Assembly: GCA_023430365.1 (NCBI GenBank)
Contig: JAEZAS010000060.1
Span: 1-20,430 of the forward strand
Reading direction: 5' to 3'
DNA from: Planctomycetota bacterium
Lineage (GTDB): Bacteria; Planctomycetota; Planctomycetia; Pirellulales; Pirellulaceae
DNA: 20,430 nt
Shown: positions 1 to 8,466 of the stretch, piece by piece
How the letters are laid out: each line of letters opens with the position of its first letter
Numbering within the stretch: the stretch's first letter is position 1
The notes under the pieces: generated by a model
Told to the model about the DNA's origin: nothing
Database searches by the model: none
What the model saw: only the letters and a program-made list of their open reading frames with translations
Position numbers and translations under genes: made by a program

Positions 1-1
1 C

Positions 2-2110
2 ACCGACATCTACACGATCGAGCTTCCAGCCGAAGGCGGTCAGCTCAGTGCTCTGCGCCTCGACGCCCTGCCCGATCCATCGCTGCCGTCCCAAGGTCCC
101 GGACACGGCGGCGGCAATTTCGTCCTCTCAAAACTCACCGCCACGATCGTCCCGCCCGCCGCTGCTCCCGCCGTCGGCCGGTTTGTTCGCGTTGAACTGC
201 TCGGCAAGGACGCGGTTCTGCATCTGGCCGAAGTGCAGGTATTTCGCGGCGAGGACAATGTTGCTGTTCGCGGTGTGGCAACTCAAATCAGCACCGGTTT
301 CGACGGCCCGCCCCAATTGGCCATCGACGGCAATACCGATGGCAACTACGCCAACAAATCGGTCTCCCACACCGCCAAAGCGAACCATCCGTGGTGGGAA
401 GTCGACTTGCAGAGCGAGCAACCGCTCGATCGGATCGTGCTTTGGAACCGCACCGACGGCGCTACCGGCGCTCGGTTGAACCATTTCCGTGTGGCGCTGC
501 TCAACGACAAGCGCGAAGTCGTCTGGGAACAGACGGAGTCGAATCCGCCGAGTCCCACTCGCGAATGGTCACTCGACGGCGAACGAACCGTGACGTTCAG
601 CGTCGCCTACGCCGACTACGAACAACCGGGCTTCGCGGCAGCCAACGTGCTCAAGCCGCAGGCTGGCAAAGGCTGGGCGATTGGCGGCCAACAAGGCAAA
701 CCCCACCACCTGACGCTCGTCACTGACAAACCGGTCGACCTGCCCGCGGGCTCCGTGCTGCGGATCGAACTGGAGCAGTTGTCCCCGTTCGAGAAGCACA
801 CGCTCGGCTGTTTCAAGTTGAGCTACACGCGAGACGCGAGCGCGGCTCGACTCGCCAAGATACCGGCGAGCGTCCTGGCGATCCTGCAAACTCCGGCGGA
901 CGTTCGCACCGAGGCCCAGCGATCCGAACTGACGCGGCACTTCCTCGGCCAGGCTCCTCAACTGGCTCCGCAGCGGGCCAGGTTGGCCAAATTGCAGAAG
1001 CAACTGGCCAACCTGAAGCCCGACACGGTGCCCGTCATGCGGGAGCTTGCTCCCGACAAGCGGCGGGTTACGAAGATTCAGCACCGTGGCAACTTCCTCG
1101 ATGAAGGAGCCGCAGTGACCGAAGGCACGCCGGCCGCGTTTCATCCGCTCCCGGCAGACCAGCCGAAGAATCGCCTGACGCTCGCCCACTGGCTCGTCGA
1201 CGACGACAATCCGCTCACCGCCCGGGTAATCGCCAATCGCTACTGGGAACAGATTTTTGGCATCGGCATCGTCTCGACGAGCGAGGAATTCGGTTCGCAG
1301 GGAGAGGCGCCGTTTCATCCCGAGTTGCTCGACTGGCTCGCGACCGAACTAGTCCGGCTGAAATGGGATCAAAAGGCGATGCTTCGGCTGCTGGTCACCT
1401 CGGCGGCCTACCGGCAATCGTCGCGGCTCACTCCTGAGCTGGCCCAGCGCGATCCCGACAACCGCTTGCTCGCCGTGGGACCGCGGGTGCGTCTGTCCGC
1501 GGAAATGATTCGCGATCAGGCGCTGGCGGTGAGCGGCCTGCTCAGCAAGAAGATGTTCGGCCCACCGGTAAAACCACCGCAACCGTCGATCGGCCTCAAT
1601 GCCGCGTTCGGCGGCGGCATCGACTGGCAGACCAGCGCCGGCGACGATAAGTATCGTCGGGGACTCTACACCACCTGGCGGCGGTCGAACCCGTATCCGA
1701 GCATGGCGGCGTTCGACGCCCCCAACCGCGAAGTCTGCACCGTCCGTCGCTCGCGCACGAACACTCCGCTGCAAGCGCTCGTCACGTTGAACGACCCGGT
1801 CTACATCGAAGCGGCGCAGGCCCTCGCCCGCCGCGTGCTCGCCGAAGCTGGGCCCGAGCCAGACCAGCGGATCGAGCGGCTCTACAAGCTCTGCCTTGCC
1901 CGCCCGCCGCGTTCCGTCGAACTCGAGCGAACGAGAACGCTTCTGGAGCAGGCCCGCGCCGAGTTCCAGCAATCACCCGAAGAAGCGAAGAAGATGGCCA
2001 CGGAGCCGCTCGGCCCACCGCCGGAAAACACCGATCTGGCGGAACTGGCCGCCTGGACCGTCGTCAGCAACGTGATACTGAACCTCGACGAAATGTTCCT
2101 GAAACGCTAA
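2..2110 (+). CDS. DUF1553/PSD1 domain protein with embedded F-type-lectin-like domain (5' end outside window)
   Basis: The frame is open from the first complete codon at position 2, so the N-terminus lies upstream; 702 residues are visible. In this planctomycete family the missing part normally carries a cytochrome-like PSCyt1 region and DUF1549. Visible residues about 1-50 end a beta-sandwich segment (LRLDALPDPSLPSQGPG, GNFVLS). Residues about 59-185 form an F5/8-type-C/F-type lectin-like module with H123, R150, D152 and R158. The beta-sandwich then resumes (ADYEQPGF, GWAIGG, KHTLGCFKLS, about 205-280). Residues about 310-695 match DUF1553/PSD1 (HWLVDDDNPLTARVIANRYW, FGSQGE, RLSAEMIRDQAL, TNTPLQALVTLNDP). 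The family is presumed secreted, but its reaction is not established. A DUF1501 gene follows after 139 nt, the usual partner. The family call is firm; the role is open. Confidence 0.93.
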   Translation, partial: TDIYTIELPAEGGQLSALRLDALPDPSLPSQGPGHGGGNFVLSKLTATIVPPAAAPAVGRFVRVELLGKDAVLHLAEVQVFRGEDNVAVRGVATQISTGFDGPPQLAIDGNTDGNYANKSVSHTAKANHPWWEVDLQSEQPLDRIVLWNRTDGATGARLNHFRVALLNDKREVVWEQTESNPPSPTREWSLDGERTVTFSVAYADYEQPGFAAANVLKPQAGKGWAIGGQQGKPHHLTLVTDKPVDLPAGSVLRIELEQLSPFEKHTLGCFKLSYTRDASAARLAKIPASVLAILQTPADVRTEAQRSELTRHFLGQAPQLAPQRARLAKLQKQLANLKPDTVPVMRELAPDKRRVTKIQHRGNFLDEGAAVTEGTPAAFHPLPADQPKNRLTLAHWLVDDDNPLTARVIANRYWEQIFGIGIVSTSEEFGSQGEAPFHPELLDWLATELVRLKWDQKAMLRLLVTSAAYRQSSRLTPELAQRDPDNRLLAVGPRVRLSAEMIRDQALAVSGLLSKKMFGPPVKPPQPSIGLNAAFGGGIDWQTSAGDDKYRRGLYTTWRRSNPYPSMAAFDAPNREVCTVRRSRTNTPLQALVTLNDPVYIEAAQALARRVLAEAGPEPDQRIERLYKLCLARPPRSVELERTRTLLEQARAEFQQSPEEAKKMATEPLGPPPENTDLAELAAWTVVSNVILNLDEMFLKR

Positions 2111-2152
2111 CGGTCGCCCCTCGCGATGCCTATCCATCGCCACAGAAAGTAG

Positions 2153-2173
2153 CCGGAGCAAACCTGCCTCCGG
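2153..2173. repeat. Small inverted repeat between the DUF1553 and DUF1501 genes
   Basis: CCGGAG and CTCCGG are separated by 9 nt, giving a 6-bp stem. No T-run follows, so it does not look like an intrinsic terminator; the two genes are probably co-transcribed through it. The rest of this 139-nt gap shows nothing recognisable. Confidence 0.3.
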
Positions 2174-2249
2174 GCCAGCCCCACAGTAGGACACCAAGCC
2201 CGCAGCGCCACCAAACGCAAGCTCGATCATTCGACCGAGGAAAACCATC

Positions 2250-3719
2250 GTGCATCCGATCCTCGAAAACATCCAGCTCCAAACCCGCCGCCACTTCCTC
2301 CGTCAGAGCCAGATGGCTCTCGGCGGCATTGCCATGTCGGCGCTCTTCGCGCGCGACGGCGTTGCGGCGCCGGAAGGAGCACCGGGAGCGTCCACGGTCG
2401 TCAATCCGCTCGCCCCGAAGGCGCCGCACTTCGCTCCCAAGGCGAAGCGTGTGATCTACCTTCACATGACCGGCTCGCCGCCCCACCTCGATCTGTTCGA
2501 TCACAAGCCGGCGCTGGTGAAGCACAACGACGAGCCCTGCCCCGAGTCGACCATCAAGGGAAAGCGTTTCGCCTTCACCTCGGGAGTGCCCAAGCTCCTC
2601 GGCACGCCGCGAAAGTTCGCCCAATACGGCGAAGCCGGCATCTGGATGAGCGACGCAATTCCGCATTTCCATGGGATCGCCGACGAGATGTGTGTCATCA
2701 AGTCGATGAACACCGACCAGTTCAATCATGCCCCCGCCGAGCTTTTGGTCTACACCGGATCGCCGCGTTCCGGCCGACCGTCGCTGGGCTCCTGGGTCAC
2801 CTACGGCCTGGGAAGCGAGAACGAAAACCTCCCCGGCTTCGTCGTCCTCATCTCCAGCGGCGTGCAGCCGAACGGCGGCAAGAACAGCTTTGGCAGCGGC
2901 TTTCTGCCATCGGTCTACCAGGGCGTGCAATGTCGCTCCAAAGGGGACCCGGTGCTTTACGCCTCGGACCCGCCGGGTATGGATCGCACCCTGCGCCGCA
3001 AGAGCCTCGATGCCCTGCGGGATCTGAACGAATTACAGGCCCGGGAACTCGGCCATCCGGAAACTGCGACGCGCATCGCCCAGTATGAACTGGCGTTCCG
3101 CATGCAGGTCTCGGTGCCCGAGGTGATGGATATCAGCCGCGAGCCCAAAGAAGTGCTCGAAGCCTACGGCGCTCAGCCGGGCGGCGCCAGCCTGGCGAAC
3201 AACTGCCTGCTCGCCCGCCGGCTGGTGGAACAGGGCGTCCGTTTCGTCCAGCTCTTCGATTGGGGCTGGGACTTCCACGGCACGAGCGACGACTCGGCCC
3301 TTACCGAAGGCTTGACGAAGAAGTGTGCGACGATGGACAAGCCTATCGCCGCACTCATCAAAGACTTGAAGCAGCGCGGCCTGCTCGACGAGACGCTCAT
3401 CGTCTGGGGAGGCGAATTCGGCCGCACGCCGTTCCGCGAAGGACGGACCGCGGCCAGCGCGAACCTGGGCCGCGATCACTACCCCGACGCCTACACCATC
3501 TGGCTAGCCGGCGGTGGCGTGAAAGCCGGTTTCTCTTTCGGCGAGACGGACGACCTGGGCTTCCAGGTCGCCAGCGACAAGGTTCACGTCCACGATCTGC
3601 AGGCCACCATCTTGCATCAGCTCGGCTTCGATCACACCCGCCTGGTCTATCGCTTCCAGGGACGGGACTACCGCCTGACCGATGTGCATGGCAACGTGGT
3701 GAAGCAGATCCTCGCCTAG
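2250..3719 (+). CDS. DUF1501 domain-containing protein, TAT-exported
   Basis: This 489-residue protein starts with GTG. A GAGG at 2237-2240 acts as a modest ribosome binding site. The N-terminus has a twin-arginine signal (TRRHFLRQS at about 12-20, then a hydrophobic stretch MALGGIAMSALF), which predicts export in folded form. The DUF1501 family belongs to the alkaline phosphatase/sulfatase-like fold group. Its signatures are complete: YLHMTGSPPHLDLFDHKP near the N-terminus, WGGEFGRTP from residue 386, GRDHYPDAYT from 407, HVHDLQATILH from 446, and a closing YRFQGRDYRLTDVHG. The substrate is unknown, though sulfatase-like hydrolysis is the common guess. It follows the DUF1553 gene, which nearly always accompanies this family in planctomycetes. 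The next gene is convergent and its stop lies only 21 nt away. Confidence 0.95.
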   Translation: MHPILENIQLQTRRHFLRQSQMALGGIAMSALFARDGVAAPEGAPGASTVVNPLAPKAPHFAPKAKRVIYLHMTGSPPHLDLFDHKPALVKHNDEPCPESTIKGKRFAFTSGVPKLLGTPRKFAQYGEAGIWMSDAIPHFHGIADEMCVIKSMNTDQFNHAPAELLVYTGSPRSGRPSLGSWVTYGLGSENENLPGFVVLISSGVQPNGGKNSFGSGFLPSVYQGVQCRSKGDPVLYASDPPGMDRTLRRKSLDALRDLNELQARELGHPETATRIAQYELAFRMQVSVPEVMDISREPKEVLEAYGAQPGGASLANNCLLARRLVEQGVRFVQLFDWGWDFHGTSDDSALTEGLTKKCATMDKPIAALIKDLKQRGLLDETLIVWGGEFGRTPFREGRTAASANLGRDHYPDAYTIWLAGGGVKAGFSFGETDDLGFQVASDKVHVHDLQATILHQLGFDHTRLVYRFQGRDYRLTDVHGNVVKQILA

Positions 3720-3740
3720 CGCAGGACCGGCGAGCACCAA

Positions 3741-5084
3741 TTAGGTCAAACCGACCAGCTCCCAGCCTTTGCGGTACTCCTTCGACAGGTACTGCTCGGC
3801 CTTGTCGGTGTTGGTGACCTTGAGGTTTTTCGCGTCCCACTCGATCTTTTCGCCCGTGCGATAGGCGACGATGCCCAGCAGCACGGTTTCGGTCAGAGCG
3901 CCGGAGTAGTCGAAGTTGCAGCTCGTCGGTCCGCCGGTCTTGCACGCTTCGACGAACTCCCGCCAGTGGCCGATCGAGTTGGGAATCGTCGGCTCGGGCG
4001 CTTTGAAGCCAGTGAACTTGTCCTGCGGCAGCAACTGGCGCCGGCCATAGTCGGCGGCCAGCATTCCCTTCTCACCAACGAAGAGCACACCCAGGCCCCA
4101 ACTGCTGAGCGGCTTGTCGTTGTGATCCTTCGTGTTCTTGACCAGATCAAAGTTCTGACTTCCGTCGGCCCAGTGGAATTTGAGGGCCGGCATTCCCTCA
4201 CGGGCAGGGAACTCGTAGGTGCACTTGGTCCAGTTCGGGGTTCCCACGTCGTCCGGCGTGGGGCCTTCGCAGACCACCGACGTGGGATGACGCAGCTTGA
4301 GAGCCCAGAACGGCAAGTCCATCACGTGGCAAGCCATGTCGCCGAAGGTGCCGCCGCCGTATTCCCAGAACCGACGCCAGTTGGCCGGATGGATGCTCGT
4401 CGAGTAGGGCCGTTCCTTCGCCGGGCCCAGCCACAAGTCCCAGTCCAGGTTCGACGGCGCCGGTCCGGCGTTGGGCGTAAACTTGCCCCCCGACCCACCC
4501 TTGCCGCACCAGTTATAGACCTCGGTCACAGGACCGATGGCGCCCCCTTGAATGAGCTCGACCACCCGGCGGTAGTTGTCCCCCGCGTGAATCTGCGTCC
4601 CCATCTGCGTGACGAGCTTGTTCTTGCGGGCCAGTTCGGCGATCACGCGAGCTTCGGTGACGGTATGGGTCAACGGCTTCTCGCAGTAGACGTGCTTGCC
4701 CAGATCGAGGGCAATCGCCGTGGCGGGGGCATGCGTGTGATCGGCGGTCGAGACGACGACGGCGTCGATGTTCTTGGCTTCGCTTTCAATCGCCTTGCGG
4801 AAATCGCGATGCTGCCGAGCCTGAGGGAAGGTCTCGCCTGCCTTGGCCAGATAGTTGGAGTCGACATCGCAGAGCGACACGATGTTTTCGCTCCGCAGTT
4901 GCAGCACGTTGTCCCACCCCTTGTTGGCCACGCCGACACAAAGCAGGTTCAGCTTTTCGTTGGGAGACTTCGACGGCTGCGCCGCGGCCGTGTTGATGAA
5001 GTAGCCGGAGGCAATCGTGGCGGCTGCGGAGGTGGCGAGAAACTGGCGGCGGCTCAGGTGGGACGAACGCGAGCGGGCGGACAT
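3741..5084 (-). CDS. Gfo/Idh/MocA family NAD(P)-dependent oxidoreductase, TAT-exported
   Basis: The product has 447 residues. The ATG at 5084 is preferred because GGAG sits 9 nt upstream of it; a TTG five codons earlier (5099) would lie inside that ribosome binding site region. The twin-arginine signal SRRQFLAT (residues 11-18) is followed by a hydrophobic stretch and AAAQ. The N-terminal Rossmann fold shows a degenerate dinucleotide loop (GVANKG from residue 51), CDVD at about 72-75, and the family motif EKPL at 135-138, whose lysine is usually catalytic. The C-terminal half carries the Gfo/Idh/MocA beta-sheet domain (GGGTFGDMACHVMDLPFWAL). Exported members are very numerous in planctomycetes and presumably act on sugars or sugar derivatives in the periplasm, with cofactor supplied by folded export. 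The substrate cannot be read from the sequence. The gene stands alone, convergent with the DUF1501 gene. Confidence 0.94.
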   Translation of the reverse strand: MSARSRSSHLSRRQFLATSAAATIASGYFINTAAAQPSKSPNEKLNLLCVGVANKGWDNVLQLRSENIVSLCDVDSNYLAKAGETFPQARQHRDFRKAIESEAKNIDAVVVSTADHTHAPATAIALDLGKHVYCEKPLTHTVTEARVIAELARKNKLVTQMGTQIHAGDNYRRVVELIQGGAIGPVTEVYNWCGKGGSGGKFTPNAGPAPSNLDWDLWLGPAKERPYSTSIHPANWRRFWEYGGGTFGDMACHVMDLPFWALKLRHPTSVVCEGPTPDDVGTPNWTKCTYEFPAREGMPALKFHWADGSQNFDLVKNTKDHNDKPLSSWGLGVLFVGEKGMLAADYGRRQLLPQDKFTGFKAPEPTIPNSIGHWREFVEACKTGGPTSCNFDYSGALTETVLLGIVAYRTGEKIEWDAKNLKVTNTDKAEQYLSKEYRKGWELVGLT

Positions 5085-5147
5085 AGGGCGGGTCTCCAAA
5101 AGCGAGGTGGGCAGAAAAACGTTCCCTACGGCGATCAGCGTAATCGA

Positions 5148-5174
5148 CCGCGGGTGCAGAAACTACACCCGCGG
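5148..5174 (-). repeat. Strong 9-bp hairpin downstream of the RND permease gene
   Basis: CCGCGGGTG (5148-5156) and CACCCGCGG (5166-5174) form a perfect 9-bp GC-rich stem with a 9-nt loop. It lies 49 nt past the RND stop codon on the minus strand and before the oxidoreductase start. It may end or stabilise the efflux mRNA. However, the sequence after the stem on the minus strand (TCGATTACG) lacks a T-tract, so it is not a canonical intrinsic terminator. Confidence 0.55.
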
Positions 5175-5222
5175 CCTGGGGAACTTGCCTCGCGGTAGAA
5201 ACATCCCACCCAGAAGCGGCAA

Positions 5223-8200
5223 CTAGGCCGGCTGCAGTTCGTGCTCCTGGGCTGGAGCGGTCTCGTCCGTCGCTCCGTGCGATTCCGATTCCTTCGGCTT
5301 GCGGCGAGAGGTGAATCGGCTCCAGAGATTCACGAAGTCGTCCCAGAGCGAGTAGGCCACCGGAGTGACGAGCAGCGTCAGCAGCAGCGAGAGCGACTGG
5401 CCGCCGATGATTACCTTCGCCATGCTGGCCCGCGAGCCAGCGCCCGGCCCCTGCCCCATCGCCACCGGCACCATCGCCGCCACGAGCATCAACGTGGTCA
5501 TCAAGATCGGCCGCAACCGCGTCTGGTTGGCATCGAGAATCGCCTTGTCCCGCTCGATTCCCTGCGCTCGCAGGACGTTCGTATAGTCGATCTGCAAAAT
5601 GCCGTTCTTCTTCACGATGCCGAATAGCATGAAGATGCCGAACATGGCATAGATGTCGAGGTTCGTCCGCAGCAGAAAGAGCGACAAGAAGGCAAACGGC
5701 AACGTCAGCGGCAGGGCCAGCAGGATCGTGATCGGATGCACGAAACTCTCGAACTGGGCCGCCAGCACCATGTACATGAACAAGAAGCTGAGCAGGAACG
5801 CCACCAGAAAGCCGCTGTTCGACTCCTTCAGCATCTTCGCCCGGCCGATGAACTCGTGGTGATACCCGGCCGGCAGGTTGAGCGATTTGACGTAGGCGTC
5901 CACCTCGTTCACCGCGTCGCCGAGAGCCTTGTTCTCCAGGTTTGCGACCACGACGACCTGCCGCTGCCGGCTGGAGCGTTCGATCGTCGACGGCCCTTGG
6001 GCCGGCTCGAGGTGGGCGAGATTCGACAGTCGCACCAGGCCCACCTGCGGCGCAGGAACCATGAGGGCGTCGATCGTCTCGGGCGCGTCGCGAAATGGCT
6101 TTTCGGCCCGCACCCAAACGTCGTACTGGTCAGCCCCTTCCTTGTACTTGCCGACAAGTTCGCCGCCGACGAGCAAATTGAGGGTCGAAGCGATCGTCTC
6201 CACCGGCACCCCAAGGTCCGAGGCCCGTTCGCGGTCGATCCGCACGCGCAGCTCGGGCTTGCGCAACGAGAGCGAAGTATCGACGTCGACGTAGTGCCCC
6301 TGCTGCCGCATCCACTCGGTGATCTGTTCGGAGATCTCTGTCAGCTTCTCCAGGTCTGGACCGCGGATATTCAGGTCGAGATCGACCTGCCGGAAACCGC
6401 TGGCCGAGATAGCGCTCACGTCCTGCACGGCCACGCGGACATCCGGATAGCGCGACATCAGCTCGCGAGCGTCGCGCATCACATCAAACTGGCTGAATTC
6501 CCGCTCGCCGAGCGGCAGCATGCGGACATAGATGCTGGCCGCCGTCACGTCCCCCTGCCCTTTGCCGACGCGCCCGGTGGTGTCGCCGACCACGGTGAAG
6601 ATGTGCGTCACCCCGCGCAGCGTTCGCAGATCCTGCTCGACCTCCGCCATCAGCTCATCGGCTTGTTCCAGCGAGTACCCTTCGGGCAACGTCATCGCCA
6701 GCTCAAATTCGCTCTGGTCATCGCGCGGCACAAAGTCGAAGCCGATCAATCCCAAGACGGCGGGCGTTGAGAAGAGCGTTCCAATCGTCAGCAGAACGAC
6801 AGCCCAGCGATGCCGCAGCGATAGGCTCAGGATCCAGCGATACGAACCCTCGATCGCTCGCGTGATGAAGCCCGACTTGCTGCTGCTATGGCCGTCCTCC
6901 GCCTTCAAAAAGCGAGCGCAGAGCATCGGCGTAAGCGTGAACGAGACGAACATGCTCATCAGGATCGAAAAGCCGACCACGAAGCCGAAGCTGTTGAAAA
7001 ACCGCCCCACTTGCCCCGACATGAAGGCGACGGGCACGAAAATCACGAGCAGCGAGATCGTCGTCGCAACCACTGCGGTGGCAATTTCGCGAGTCGCGGA
7101 GAAGGCCGCGTCCCAGGCGCTTTTGCGATGCTCTTCCATATGGCGGAAGATGTTTTCGTGCACCACAACCGCGTCGTCGATCACGATACCGATCGCCAGG
7201 ATCAAGCCGAGCATCGTGATGTTGTTCAGCGTGTAGTCCATCGCGTACATGAACGCGAAGGTCGGCGCCATCGACGCCGGAATGGCGATCGTGGCGATGA
7301 TCGTCGTGCGCCAGTCACGGATGAACAGCAGGATCGTCAGGCTCACGAGCACCGCGGCCAGCACGAGGTGGAATTTCACTTCGTGGATCGAGCTCTCGAT
7401 GAAGCGCGACTGGTCGCGGATCACCTCATAATGGATGTCCGCCGGCAGAATTTCCTGAATCTCGGCCAGCCGCTCCTTCACCGAGTGGACGACCTGAACG
7501 GTGTTGGTGCCCGACTGCTTCTGCACGATCAGGCTCACCGCCGTAGCGCCATCCAGGCGACTCAAGCCCCGCGGCTCTTCGTAGGAGTCCTCTACTCGTC
7601 CAATATCGCGGATACGCACCGGATAGCCGTTGCGATCGGTGATGATGAGGTCCGCAAAGTCGGCCGCCGTCTCCATGCGTCCCATCGTCCGCAGCACCAT
7701 CTCCCGCGAGCCCTGGTCGACGCGACCACCCGGCACTTCGAGATTCTGCCGCTGCAGCGCAATCCGGATCTCCTCCGCCGAGAGTTGATAAGCGGAGAGC
7801 TTATCGACGTCGAGATAGATGTTCACCGCCCGCTGGCGGCCCCCCACGAGCGTCACGGCCCCCACGCCGCCGACCGTTTCCAGTTCTTCCTTGATCTGCT
7901 TCTTGGCGATCTCGGTCACTTCCCGAGCGTCGCGGTGACCGCTGATGGCGATCGTCATAACCGGGGCCGCATCGACGGCGAACTTGTCGACCAGCGGCGT
8001 CTCGGTGCCGGTCGGCAGACGGTTGATCACGGTCGACACCTTGTCGCGCACTTCCTGCGCCGCGACGTCGCCGTCCTTCGTCAACTGAAAGGCGATCACG
8101 ACCTGCGAGAAGCCTTCCTTCGTGGTCGACTTCAGCTCGTCGATCCCCGAGATCGTGTTGACCGCCTCTTCAATCTCCTTGGTGACGCTCGATTCGACCT

Positions 8201-8372
8201 CTTCGACCCCTGCGCCCTTCAGCGTGGTCGTGACCACGACCGTCGGAATGTCGACGTTCGGAAACAGGTCGACCCCCAGCCGCGGATAAGCGGCCAGGCC
8301 AAGAACGATCGGGGCCGCCACCAGCATGCAGGTGAAGACCGGGCGGCGGATGCAGATTTCCCAGATACTCAT
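5223..8372 (-). CDS. RND (HAE1-type) multidrug efflux permease
   Basis: A 1049-residue inner-membrane proton antiporter of the AcrB/MexF type, at full family length. It starts MSIWEICIRRPVFTCMLV, leading into the first membrane helix, followed by the porter domain typical of the family (YPRLGVDLFPNVDIP, EEVESSVTKEIEEAVN). The proton-relay pair D399-D400 is present in the fourth helix (GIVIDDAVVVHENIFRHMEE), as is the late lysine motif FGIVKKNGILQIDYTN. Two large periplasmic loops and a short charged cytoplasmic tail (SRRKPKESESHG) are visible. It would pump drugs, dyes or other amphipathic compounds together with the adaptor gene upstream and a TolC-like channel encoded elsewhere. The gap to the adaptor gene is 94 nt and no strong Shine-Dalgarno sequence precedes the ATG. 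The substrate is unknown. Confidence 0.96.
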   Translation of the reverse strand: MSIWEICIRRPVFTCMLVAAPIVLGLAAYPRLGVDLFPNVDIPTVVVTTTLKGAGVEEVESSVTKEIEEAVNTISGIDELKSTTKEGFSQVVIAFQLTKDGDVAAQEVRDKVSTVINRLPTGTETPLVDKFAVDAAPVMTIAISGHRDAREVTEIAKKQIKEELETVGGVGAVTLVGGRQRAVNIYLDVDKLSAYQLSAEEIRIALQRQNLEVPGGRVDQGSREMVLRTMGRMETAADFADLIITDRNGYPVRIRDIGRVEDSYEEPRGLSRLDGATAVSLIVQKQSGTNTVQVVHSVKERLAEIQEILPADIHYEVIRDQSRFIESSIHEVKFHLVLAAVLVSLTILLFIRDWRTTIIATIAIPASMAPTFAFMYAMDYTLNNITMLGLILAIGIVIDDAVVVHENIFRHMEEHRKSAWDAAFSATREIATAVVATTISLLVIFVPVAFMSGQVGRFFNSFGFVVGFSILMSMFVSFTLTPMLCARFLKAEDGHSSSKSGFITRAIEGSYRWILSLSLRHRWAVVLLTIGTLFSTPAVLGLIGFDFVPRDDQSEFELAMTLPEGYSLEQADELMAEVEQDLRTLRGVTHIFTVVGDTTGRVGKGQGDVTAASIYVRMLPLGEREFSQFDVMRDARELMSRYPDVRVAVQDVSAISASGFRQVDLDLNIRGPDLEKLTEISEQITEWMRQQGHYVDVDTSLSLRKPELRVRIDRERASDLGVPVETIASTLNLLVGGELVGKYKEGADQYDVWVRAEKPFRDAPETIDALMVPAPQVGLVRLSNLAHLEPAQGPSTIERSSRQRQVVVVANLENKALGDAVNEVDAYVKSLNLPAGYHHEFIGRAKMLKESNSGFLVAFLLSFLFMYMVLAAQFESFVHPITILLALPLTLPFAFLSLFLLRTNLDIYAMFGIFMLFGIVKKNGILQIDYTNVLRAQGIERDKAILDANQTRLRPILMTTLMLVAAMVPVAMGQGPGAGSRASMAKVIIGGQSLSLLLTLLVTPVAYSLWDDFVNLWSRFTSRRKPKESESHGATDETAPAQEHELQPA

Positions 8373-8466
8373 GGATAGGGCTCGAGCCTTACGGCGCCGA
8401 GTTTCGGCTGGCAGCCAAATCGCCGGCGTTCGGAGCCCGGCGGGAACAGGAAAGGGTGTTAAGGAG

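Noticed and set aside
3966..5198. Plus-strand open frame (410 codons) opposite the oxidoreductase
   Set aside because: It is an antisense shadow; the minus strand encodes a full Gfo/Idh/MocA protein with a signal peptide and ribosome binding site.
6888..8378. Long plus-strand open frame (496 codons) opposite the RND permease
   Set aside because: It is the antisense shadow of an intact RND gene. The product is dominated by R, H and D and shows no domain.
8379..8388. 10-bp palindrome GGCTCGAGCC just before the RND start codon
   Set aside because: Short GC-rich palindromes are common at this base composition. It lies inside an operon and no regulator is suggested.
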